Shown piece after piece: positions 48,101 through 50,725 of a stretch of DNA of 64,000 nt. The DNA is from an uncultured Clostridia bacterium (GTDB lineage Bacteria > Bacillota > Clostridia > Christensenellales > UBA1242), in assembly GCA_944380265.1 (NCBI GenBank), contig CALWGY010000002.1:125316-189315 (forward strand), written 5' to 3'. The translations under genes were made by a program, and so were the position numbers. The stretch's first letter is position 1, and each line of letters starts with the position of its first letter. The notes under the pieces are model-generated. The model worked only from the letters and a program-made list of their open reading frames with translations, did no database searches and was not told the DNA's origin.

Positions 48101-49862
48101 TCAAACATATTATGAAGGTGCATCATTTAACCCTCCACCGGTATCAAAACCAGGATCAGAATTCTTAGGTTGGTTTGATGGAAATACCCAGTATACACAA
48201 GGTATGCCAATTAATAGCAACGTAACATTAACTGCACGTTGGGAAGACAATGTATACACAGTTAGCTTATATGGTAAAGATGGCTTATATCCTAATCATG
48301 AAGATCCTTCTAGTTATACTCCATCATTTATCGGAGAAATAAAACTTAAGGCTAATGAGGCTATAAATTTAGATTTGTCCGACACAGGAATAGATGCTAC
48401 CCGACAAGGATATGCTTTGTATGGTTGGTATTTTGCTGATGAACAAAGATGGAATCAGTTAGTTGATGATGCAAACCTTAGTGGGGTATTAAACAAAGAC
48501 AAACGAGAGGTGGCACAAGAAGCGTTAGTTAAATTATTAAATGCTCAAAATTGGGATGAAATTAAAAACAAAGTCAAGAAAATAGAAAATGGTATTATTG
48601 AAGGTACAGGATATGATGAAATTCAAGTAATATCAAATGTAACAACATTTAATGAAGATACCCAAATATTTGCTAGATGGGTTGCAGTTAAAAAGGTTAC
48701 ATTTATTTATAACGATGGAACCACTCCAAACTTGGTTAAAGAAGTTGGAATAAACATGTCAGTTGAAGAACCTGCTGATCCTAATCGTGCAGGATACTAC
48801 ATTGAAGGTTGGTACACAAATAGTAGCTTAACAGGTACACCATACAACTTCGAAAACCCTGTAACAACAGACTTAACATTGTATGCTAAATGGGTTGGCG
48901 TTGAAATTGATGTTGTTCTTGATTATGGCGATCCTAATGGTGAATTAGGACTTGGCAGTGCAAAAGTTGAATATGGTCAAAAAATGGCTGTTCCTCAAAC
49001 TCCATCAACAACTGGTTACAGATTCAAATTCTGGTCGTTGGAAGGACAATCTACACAATTCGACTTTAACCTTGCTATTACTAATGAAAACATCGGATTT
49101 GATATTGCAAGCAGTAAAACATTCACACTTATTGCAAACTGGGAAAGAATAAGGTGCACAATTAACTTCTATACTCTTCCTGGTAGCGGAACTCCTTATA
49201 AATCTATTACAGTGTACTATGGTGAAAGTGTGGAAAGTAGTAGTGTAACAGAGCCAACACGAACTGGATATACATTTAACACATGGAAAATTTCCCAAGA
49301 TAGTGGTAACACATTGTTAGATGAATTTGAGTTCGGAGTGGAAATTTATAGCAACTATAATGTTTATGCTGAATGGATTCCAATTTCTCAAACTGTAAAA
49401 TTTGTTTATGACATTGGCGAAGGTGAAGTTGAGCTTGAAGGTTTACAACAACAAGTTGATTATGACTCACATGCAACAAAACCTGAAACCGATCCATCAC
49501 TTGAAGGTTATAGATTTGATGGTTGGTACACTTCAAAAGATTATTTAACTCCATTCAATTTTGATGAAACAGTAATTCAAGGCGAAACTAAAATTTATGC
49601 TAAGTTTGTTGAGCAAGTAACAATAACATTCATAATTAGAAAAGATGGTGTTGATCATAGAACTGAACAAGTTCAAATTGACATCAACACCACCATTCCA
49701 GATGAATTAGTTCCTGACCTTAGCGATTTAATTGCTGATGGTGCAGTGTTTGATGGCTGGTATCAATATGATACAGATTCTGATGCTATAACAGGTGACA
49801 AACTTGATTTAACAACTTTGACTTTCTCAACAAACACAACATTAATTACAAGTTTCATTTAA
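27195..49862 (+). CDS. Giant GLUG-motif lipoprotein B with C-terminal InlB-type repeats (7555 aa)
   Basis: ATG 27195 has AAGGA 7 bases upstream. The N-terminus MGYIRKKLVALSLILFSTII..FYGC is a lipoprotein signal with lipobox Cys25. It is followed by DNNKYKNLKLNVS, matching GDPYKDLKLDVS of lipoprotein A. Residues ~30-960 are Ig-like beta segments. GLUG cassettes begin near residues 963, 2983, 3585, 4320, 5090, 5395, 5835 and 6330, with a Big_2-like region near 2040-2095. Each cassette has the opening strand (for example NPFEIENQDDL, YTINNAKQLAWIADQ), an I.L..DIDL-type strand, an F.G....G strand, and many GG[IVL][VA]G motifs. Residues 6953-7555 are seven InlB-type B repeats. There is no sortase motif or C-terminal membrane helix. 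InlB B-repeats and GLUG proteins are known from secreted and surface proteins, so an adhesive or scaffold role is likely but unproven. Landmarks are colinear with lipoprotein A over the first ~10.5 kb. Confidence 0.85.
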   Translation: MGYIRKKLVALSLILFSTIILFYGCDNNKYKNLKLNVSNTDMEIVLDEEPQNNLFSITARVSDMPKGYDGAVEFIVPVNNFITPITTKPQVNDGVSVGVFEAKEQGGPITIMVRTLEGNLQQNITVRVVKPITSINFTTAVVPVVKGERTDISKFLNFNPEGTTQNGVRLELSSPVPSDVELIRVITDGQYLTVPADLNVTEFKMRARSTVNEEIVSELVTCRVVELVPVDKIVLMNNKNTPNTTEDDLALEKNSSGEYNITLATNTENLFSKTVYFKFDNDPNLNNNYIVSVTGRGQDGSITKEDGSVDNVIQVDETINARNSFDLKAIGNGKTKIEFVIKHAEFPDYEPFTQKIVLNINVEAFPKTIEVTDGTNNVALNQIKLFANYDGTNLFGTPFKIVVKNETGEMTNQKVTLSLNSGQENIFMYDRYKNPVAFNEPINAGQTYYLTHNFTAAPVQEIILSVVSETYNEVFLNIPIVIETQEIVLSTDTPEVHIDINNLTSQKALEIQGLPPTYNLTQLRVELVKNDVSDASSLVEVVQSAKQIELLPKGKIGECYVNVIAPNGSQVTFKIILFESLNSSNSSITFAGTQIPAKDELGGVVPEITIKNGLNVQINFVINGNSYTNLNGTGLIYNANSQNTGVAQIKPNYQIQTQNMGGTSRITIQITGFNEAGEQSKIIYFEFDVKVSVPIDKLETTTREVTIYDTNSLSSNLVNTYGTHEIVLTSTPSNASFTYNDLIWVCEFNGSELVGYKSENGDDVIYTFTTNNFDIITLQTTKSNFKRATVTCQINSGSNNLTFNIIARVNQQYKNETGATIDSPKSESVRFIVYKAQKVENIVFQNVKTNVINGMKDFELVFDERDLGWNGSTYTNTQNSTREISFDVYPSDALYKDLYAVSNNGAVEVKVNNITKVITVTVKTRISGTEDVIVTVYPLDSVNGADIGLYYEIKVRVLDGTLENPFEIENQDDLLRINSQLEANYVLTSNITITMSNWTPIGFIDGKVTQFNGTLSGKNVITDKGQIIQTSYYTISGMRINGADSYRYLGLFAYLGTDSVVSDLTINNFRITANVVSEGNLFAGALAGYAEGIIENVSINDLSGVQAFNGNHYENVEYGVVPDSGIYITSNTETDKQAYYFVGGLVGFLNNANLHHNSATQSVSDFAAKHDEVAANEFDGILKTNYSRNIEVLPAHKQIVNASVVAQINVQTNSHNIAYVGGVVGFNNRAIITKTNTQELSFGSDSADVFVAINANIANGTQKIANQNSAYGGVAGFNNGIIENVQVKASILGVYDKNGTYMSNIGGVVGYNVGTIENTKSFPLIRGYKNVGGIVGKSESAIVYISNTTNNGKHIYVNGLPGIGGGEFTMEVGINFNSNFQITIEKFETVSYDYNQFVSLINENYFDNSQQLTQAQDLVTLLYSSTSGLLPDNFYATKIIRQNLLSGLSNVEYNVRAQNYNDTWAINSHYYNSYTQEALAKGLSFYGSNIIRNNSVEFLSLEDSIIAYNTAIIGFDNVGGVVGKYVGLFANGEETVHYISSYPAAITYDVINYNPIQFNTVYNYSKLDVESTDNLTGRGFYGNILLSYAHGSEVDNKNRNFAGGLVGKLTNGVVTNNQVFASIQSDLAGIGGLVGKADGITQISNSSFVGVLYNKDQNQNENATAATGGLVGDAKNSTTTFAYIGEYDEGSQYDEGSQTEVYKFAGSKILVNYYEMVTTNSGSNNITSRTLVESAINSSYNNIKHSYYSATDPLGTPIVSQETETDNNKSLGFVGDGQKEINIAFKYVSGGGLVSKEYGDTNEPYLKVLTDVLKVNQNKLMSTASNGTETDLSEISIYIEISNGQVVKTANYNTFIQQIHPYGIETEFDNSSVKIDANGDGLKDSDTGLNYSTSHSEFIEKHLANTVWYYNYQVNYGIPVLLSNNKLEVADDNSYKISLLANFPPTQISILNKQNYVDSFIAQINDAIENEVASVINFYELDESNYILGGTQINFGNNNQGLTDSLISRLTNDLLSELTSLNTYSIDELLNIEAIPTFIGANSFKITSSNGGVVSVEFDDNNQLKFVAKSVGETNITITSAYNPDISATLKLYVVNASQNLDLTYYVSGQKTDLSYGKTLFINKSTQNNQVALPVSSVLNSTYTFTSGSNVNKTFTLSQNTNSGIRYYYLANKAHNLETIHTIYHLNPISSPIHVLINNQTFVEEPVQLQVLTDSGIQTQTQYVYYIDVPYGNTADIIGTEESLNSLLAVPYIHLQNTDEKILLLKQSNNENSIIDFGKDYKYNVTIIDSNKKQTIKQTSILGGFEIPSELLSMNTKELIEFCKTIQYTIEIPEGEKYETVEDYLNSLNTADFQEKIKEAYVYCVINMIAKFDVKVSKASWKISQSTNSIQFPVNGNPNFSIEIETDKNAEELYIVYSDSLGNERVISVTDVKDRYNSKIKINQLTLLVNNTITPPDSGTNSIIYNFGLVVEDEDKLNVTQEINRTFKFFVVKQNAPEIIEDANGFVTNSISSIADENMIVTLPVKLVPQDITSITLKHYPNAETTSRVDENGNTITEVNLSEIAYDNLIPGHVGILKAYVSPYFAYFDELEIVSSGSGNSIVLFEQMYANITKTDEGVLYDGTYETLISSNNSIPNGIKLQKTSFKDQDGNIGYDGNIYIRTLVNSLVTEADSFTLTINAKINGVIVKTGTITLDVQTPPSINLSINGKDEAPIARGTEQQFSATLNGVEGNIDFSSSYTYLINPNGMEVTLGKVGTDFNINVRNGVYTVDTNVNLPTNRYIKIIGTVTKQINGETITHTDSLILKVTDFVIDEITVDRVTNGNITGYFNQPYSLIVRINKATYNESIANEVKEKIAELEKEFSKSNGENIEVWREVNQTVSVSDPKRYGTLLLGYNSAKTYIIGEKLEVEFNNTKVYSIQNTRFDSGDRLAAVVEYIYTDDGIIPLVGENKIIYESVSAYRYEKTSEFGFGFHRKRDEERPDPIENVEDFMDMEDGVDYILVNDITLTDWVPFRDDLKINSLDGNGYVITIESFALDEYVDEASLIANKNIGIFGKINSGTTIKNLIIEVAPTIKSNSIELANYDSTQVDLLVDATAYKNVNFGLLAGENAGIVTNVQVVKDAGELRLERELTFAAAYPNDPLYRKYIIDGVFQKNQFIIDNFERFYPGKDYLKDPVTKEPILDNNGELQISAKENTSTRRDLSVVRVQTTTTVDVQTHYMAGLIGRNLDEGTDALGYITNSSVENITINGVGYVAGFVASNSGKISSSYFKGANVINRVAENYAEAATGGFVVYNTGTNAAIQYSYVQGRLGEGSKYADPDNGNSMTNADKTGLSEDAKKDFAGYNYINSDEKADGYRISIARLRALNAIVTSRTRASAFVYENDAAISNSYANIMVNSSMQTSGFVFNNTENGTISSSYTLSSVRTNSMASSPFTGRSSDYTYNNANPDGFNDVHYLKIGSDDNALAPEIANAEEFLDENEPATALGASQFGEYNTFQGYAFNTDFEQSSEDNILRSVWFIPNGESEILYDDHFKNDYYVNSRPELVAANLKTTSIRVWTGSDESGENSYNYISTPIGDSVHNPLLVKSAENFNSYLNYDSTVDVKDRNFAIRFISDIAFNKTDLTAQTYNMDYYGDLDGNGMTIKELRIVSDTDFENPETGETIEYLGLFGRIITQPLDEENSQRGVVRNLNIEVSEVRGSKVTYVGALAGSIENANVFNVNISGDEVIQGKNMVGGLAGIITGDSEIVNITSTVSARAAYFKDSNRFSTSYPNEQVSVYGTFNIYNKETIGEEMVTNAETVSYVGGIAGIFDVDEREEDEQLSPLSLFNSRARKLTVTGSVSLTGEIVGGIFGLNGEESTASDLTFIIDPNSAPELRGSRISGGIIGENRGEVERSYVEHNSELQKQIDESYKTAVASGTNPKVTNSNLNYNTLFKNNANYIGGFVGFNNGGTIKNSYSKVNVINLNSMFAGGFVGLSIGGQYNFCYTTATVSAFKVAGGFAGIQTVNPFKSDAGNITIDSTIGNYILISRNAESVKNIVTGTNGITKYVGVVAANIWRDEDLVTDRRTQYNSNYTLALGGMIGIALDEANDKGRLVISNIATSSGTLNERYKNETNFFVQPEFTNSAAGEYDDNLPEIGSFIGFDLSTNDSMFIENDLRFSEGSRNADADDNKGYGDVALSYTTNKMTRPNGLSGFVAEYKQNEKGEYVDGEGKPVDNKDKAALVYYQYSRLQNISSARTLKEIITTLDVIATEAASTGDNFANDKGTIGEVSKGELTTSPIFGTWNVNRWTGVRKETDADINTTFPYLEAKPETTRIEVWNREDLLQMGVYTNAEFVLMADIDLKGDTNKETWDPIGTRAIPFKGTLHSNTGNQYTIYNVNIQSASTAFVGLVGYSSEAEFRDFNLANVTINIADSNQGALFIGSLVGYASMGTIVDNVNIVKGQFNIGAEAEANLGATIKTSHAGTVGGLVGYSNLGTIKNSGTYSLSVSDGKIVYDSTATDIVSIEVNGIGDFSQLENDINKTLAFGGLVGYMTSVGAEEPMIQNSFANGKISFNTFGNNSSAMKFANNKTLNGETSRSVDIGGLIGRSNDSNAETARIVNVKTTMNFNVLIDFVESTAVSEINIGGIAGKSTNSFITEDRVITETSTQYLQNSVNANGTNNINISNYNRKLNYGGAVGYVVGSTLNQESASTAYSNYEISQIIVGKLDSKLTTNVNLSSNATDSSTILNIGGAVGEASVANISNVNANIELNATINPSVSNTNPALFNVAGLVAKIENGQLVENSMAAGSVNASNKNNASKTNVTTKVGGAFGDVVMANGLNGIGKINKIISNVDVNVVYPQNPKEIGSLTAGGFVGQIYNGIITESANLGNVCVNGSTQKSDTYVGGFVGRIDLKTRPISNINNDVQIKNSYSVGDLELTSMFSGANSKNKAGLFVGDILYDYNSGNSKLVLRNNYTAGKYIYNSTLSGETSSKYFDALYNEKVNKGGFLGGFTIDANEKITTRTIENASNLLFANNFYNTDFVPYGNSYMEGLTVQEMLFSPSTKLSSTLTESFNGDQAWIIQNNSYPRLSWIDNSKNSIGSNGDITENNLANSIAGSAVNGLQIAGTKVQPRTLSTSSSYNLNSSNTSYIINGSGNVTIDATNVNVYFNNNLSANTLTATTLDSHSLIYGFKTTTSNAKASITNNYGLIVNSSIKNALVENNYGAIYQVTFNAFDGMNGTIKNVVLSNAGAIDTVVANSAFNGLSTSNKAYIAGTNNGSIYRSVIKNNTGFDFAGTNTNGKIASSYITTKTTAGSNTTVVATYYDELGKALTQTIYNSADSTQKFDLTKFDTNILNIEVFDFVNDWTILNSTTEALNYGAPMLQYELKPKNTSRGGFDFNGQIEDKYYWNETVTKNALDTFVANNKDKLEIEVASASDLAEIANMVNNGQFVSSSISIPEMNTDSQILENTSVFEANTDGMSKKLTTTTYKFGVKQEVVKNIIDFEGKTIKLTQNIGLSGKLWTPIGSGFDNLEASATDTATISSQLRNMFKGQIEGSGFSITNVSAIGTNKNVGLFGTVYVSSGTSFANNILIKNSNFISVSENGGFALAGALAGRVVINDNANVLTKVGTEYANVYATNRASGIIGDIYNVSGIEQSGGANRFKTPSMKYAYVNSNVTVSNGTRNVASAITHFGNNTRLDNNSNLQEVSVDVNSISEMYFAGEIGDYRVKTDGTFARVSQTTENYPDFVDKTKVSYKHAFMENIILSNYSTIKNSFYAIGFADTDVMSESNNITNVYLINEAIPNFTWGAAWTRMTGQNNNYPVLNTKVSYWVQDTQAVTPSGDTYTINNAKQLAWIADQVNTGVTLFAGKTIKLNANIDLSGKIWSAIGYDANVHFDGTFDFNGHSITNMITSGTYVKDTSVTGVKCVGANFVGLFGYTVNATIKSTGAKGIVGSDVDNSKVISLGAAGGVVGFAQNTQISNVENYASITSTSSTDNQEEKQGSAGIVGTIYSVQGTIELDDLVNHGKVSVSQDYVGGIVGMVYGNTRTSVNITKSRNVGNISGKNRVGGIVGGIDNSSSTFPSLSINGVDNWISDTAENISTTPDNTGIISGDSYVGGIVGENIGGTIEGVTNTGTISGSASVGGIVGEIKNNARVYETVNTGKVNGTSDKIGGIAGYVNFTSSADTTRLMNLLNKSEITSQNTTAQVGQIIGAFNNITNDKVREQVFMAVDTSAATNMFGSLNNNNKNISVVNLSSIAGLIGTNTNITYDGTNYEKYLSVFNDSLVWRYIDGSNTDANWSGVGSSTNKNNIKLAYNNKPRGEEPGRDINGNYNVYSQNNLIYLSDLNTKRFGVSSASGKAVIASNITLTNVKPLGFGAYPWKIDVDGRKIDADGQAEQNYTLTVNSVSSSATNSALFGSVFGSSSDNVEFTNFRLSFNPNSVNDETGLIVDAGNYVSFNNIQTSKSGTLSVNGNFGVFARELANSKIQSCTNGISISASNSENVGGIVGKISYTSVVNSINYGNITATSVTYLGGLVGHANGSSSDDNKTGTNLKEYINGNTNGDEQHSVTITSSSSTEANIGGIVGYSKNYQYNNNSNGTVSYKSDDSFDKRNGEIIVSANGTVYQNAGGIVGKSDNDKILNGNQNSAVIEDRNNKLRAGGIVGYAYSGTTIGQNVGDANQNSGYIIATYAGGIVGQTKNVTLINSSNTSVGEVVCLENGYAGGVVAHANNTTIKNCASHGYVASQKFAKNNSTESYAEAVGGIAGYISRANTKHTFENCTIGGYVGLQQSSGKINWYYEIYNVDNGDSGNGQQFRGSNENKDYGKWTTSNRRYNYGKIVGSASSNYSNISAAFEPDFKVLTVYDYYVSVRSGFAGALGIGNFWVNVDAYMATATVADDTKGFQFADYGSYGTRAEGTSFSWWGSSNASNAKATNTFSEMSNFSIPANAKLTQYTVKFNTGVPGVTISNQTYYEGASFNPPPVSKPGSEFLGWFDGNTQYTQGMPINSNVTLTARWEDNVYTVSLYGKDGLYPNHEDPSSYTPSFIGEIKLKANEAINLDLSDTGIDATRQGYALYGWYFADEQRWNQLVDDANLSGVLNKDKREVAQEALVKLLNAQNWDEIKNKVKKIENGIIEGTGYDEIQVISNVTTFNEDTQIFARWVAVKKVTFIYNDGTTPNLVKEVGINMSVEEPADPNRAGYYIEGWYTNSSLTGTPYNFENPVTTDLTLYAKWVGVEIDVVLDYGDPNGELGLGSAKVEYGQKMAVPQTPSTTGYRFKFWSLEGQSTQFDFNLAITNENIGFDIASSKTFTLIANWERIRCTINFYTLPGSGTPYKSITVYYGESVESSSVTEPTRTGYTFNTWKISQDSGNTLLDEFEFGVEIYSNYNVYAEWIPISQTVKFVYDIGEGEVELEGLQQQVDYDSHATKPETDPSLEGYRFDGWYTSKDYLTPFNFDETVIQGETKIYAKFVEQVTITFIIRKDGVDHRTEQVQIDINTTIPDELVPDLSDLIADGAVFDGWYQYDTDSDAITGDKLDLTTLTFSTNTTLITSFI
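32253..32288 (+). repeat. 18-bp perfect tandem duplication inside giant lipoprotein B
   Basis: TATGATGAAGGTTCACAA occurs twice back to back, duplicating YDEGSQ. The lack of any difference suggests a recent replication-slippage event that kept the frame. Confidence 0.9.
46333..46374 (+). repeat. 21-bp tandem duplication (one mismatch) inside giant lipoprotein B
   Basis: Two adjacent units encoding KIDVDGR and KIDADGQ-like residues differ at one base (GTT versus GCT). This is another in-frame slippage product. Confidence 0.85.
48051..49859 (+). repeat. Seven InlB-type B repeats (Flg_new/Listeria-Bacteroides repeat) at the C-terminus of giant lipoprotein B
   Basis: Each unit of ~65-110 residues has the pattern: hydrophobic strand (YTVKFNTG, KKVTFIYNDG, RCTINFYTLPG, QTVKFVYD, VTITFII), then P..P...GY.F.GWY and a final strand LTARWE, LYAKWV, LIANWE, VYAEWI or IYAKFV. 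The seven end near residues 7018, 7160, 7231, 7314, 7392, 7470 and 7555. Unit 2 carries a ~60-residue charged helical insertion, the last is diverged. Such repeats form beta-grasp-like rods in internalins and other surface proteins. Confidence 0.8.
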
Positions 49863-49864
49863 AC

Positions 49865-49897
49865 AAAAAAGAACCTAATTTTAGGTTCTTTTTTGTT
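49865..49897 (+). terminator. Terminator after giant lipoprotein B
   Basis: AAAAAAGAACCTAA (49865-49878) pairs with TTAGGTTCTTTTTT (49881-49894). It starts 3 bases after the stop. From 49898 to 50000 I see nothing else. Confidence 0.92.
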
Positions 49898-50021
49898 TTT
49901 TTATGAACGGAAAAAATAATGTTAGTAAGGTGTTTTAAAACTCAAAAACAATGAAAAAAAGAAAACATGCTATTTTATTAAGGGCTTAAAACTCACCAAT
50001 GTTTAAAACTTATTTTAATAT

Positions 50022-50029
50022 GTTATAAT
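50022..50029 (+). promoter_or_regulatory. Extended -10 for the first candidate RNA upstream of rpoB
   Basis: TGTTATAAT (50021-50029) is an extended -10 element; TTTAAA at 50002-50007 is a poor -35. Predicted start is near 50036. Confidence 0.45.
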
Positions 50030-50035
50030 TATATA

Positions 50036-50216
50036 TATAAATATATTTTATATTATCGGAAGTTGTAGGCAAGCAGCACTGGAAGTGATATTTGCATACA
50101 ACTGATGGTTATTCAAGCTGTGATGCCACTTTTAAGTGGATTTGCGTTTAGCAAATTGGTTTGCGAACATCGTGAGCAAAACAACATCACATAGCTTATA
50201 ATATATATATTGATAA
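50036..50216 (+). ncRNA. Candidate structured RNA of unknown class (outer helix, long hairpin, four-way junction)
   Basis: No open frame, much richer in GC than its flanks. Outer helix TATATTAT (50049-50056) with ATAATATA (50198-50205). Hairpin P1: AGTTGTA (50061-50067) with TACAACT (50097-50103), continued by GCAA/TTGC and CACT/AGTG with a GGA loop. Then a closing stem AAGCT-GTGATG (50115-50125) with CATCAC-AT-AGCTT (50185-50197). This encloses three hairpins: CCACTT/AAGTGG, ATTTGC/GCAAAT and TTTGC/GCAAA with an 11-base loop. This many nested complementary pairs is hard to explain by chance. I do not recognise the class: it lacks SRP, tmRNA, T-box or common riboswitch signatures. The 3' end is not marked by a clear terminator. 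Confidence 0.55.
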
Positions 50217-50387
50217 TAGTTTATTTGCTGCTAATATTTAAAATTTAAATGTTAAAACTTTATTTTTTATTGAAAATTATATTTTATTTTGATTAATTTT
50301 TAGTTTGTGTTTAATTAAATTTAAAAAATTTTGGTATTCAAAAACAAAATATTTTATAAATTTGTTATAAAATCATAATAAACATAG

Positions 50388-50416
50388 TTGACACATTAGG
50401 TTTTACATGGTAAAAT
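50388..50416 (+). promoter_or_regulatory. Sigma-A promoter for the second candidate RNA / rpoB leader
   Basis: TTGACA (50388-50393), 17 bases, TAAAAT (50411-50416). Predicted start is at about 50420-50424, at the 5' arm of the closing stem. It is the best promoter visible upstream of rpoB. Confidence 0.75.
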
Positions 50417-50419
50417 TAT

Positions 50420-50557
50420 TCCTGCATAGTAGTGTTTGAAACATGCGCAAAATTCAAACGCTTGGGGTTTATTGATGTTTTTACTTAAACTAAGTAAAGT
50501 TTAATTTAATATTATTTTTTTGGAATAATGCTAGAAATAAAGGCAGGATTTTTTTGT
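50420..50557 (+). ncRNA. Candidate small RNA or attenuated rpoB leader with closing stem and T tract
   Basis: TCCTGC (50420-50425) at the predicted 5' end pairs with GCAGGA (50543-50548), which is followed by seven T, giving a self-contained transcript of ~135 nt. Internal hairpins: GTTTGAA/TTCAAAC, TTTACTT/AAGTAAA with loop AAACT, and ATTATT/AATAAT. The layout (promoter at the very edge, closing stem, terminator) is that of a discrete small RNA; 6S RNA has a comparable closing stem but is usually longer and unbranched, so I do not assign it. The alternative is a leader for rpoB, since no other good promoter lies in the next 145 bases. Confidence 0.55.
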
Positions 50558-50581
50558 TTTTTTACCTAGCATTGTTTTTTT
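50527..50581 (+). terminator. Second, overlapping terminator upstream of rpoB
   Basis: AATGCTAG (50527-50534) pairs with CTAGCATT (50566-50573), extended inward by A-rich/T-rich pairing and followed by GTTTTTTT. Its loop contains the GCAGGA needed for the closing stem of the 50420-50557 RNA, so the two hairpins would form a pseudoknot or exclude each other. Confidence 0.65.
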
Positions 50582-50725
50582 ATATGTGCAAACTTTGCTT
50601 ATTAAAACCAATAAATTCATGCTTACATATTTTAAAATTAATTTTATTTAATAACAAAACCCCAAAAAAATAAAATTAATTAAAAAATTAGTAACAGTGC
50701 TTGTAAAAATTTTATAGGAGTAATT

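Noticed and set aside
8962..49862. Many alternative-frame open stretches of 60-200 codons inside the giant genes
   Set aside because: All are shadows of long, continuous, motif-consistent frames. None has a ribosome-binding site or recognisable family.
50420..50557. Assignment of this RNA as 6S RNA
   Set aside because: The closing stem and terminator fit, but the predicted length (~135 nt) and several internal hairpins do not match the long bubbled rod of 6S. Left unassigned.
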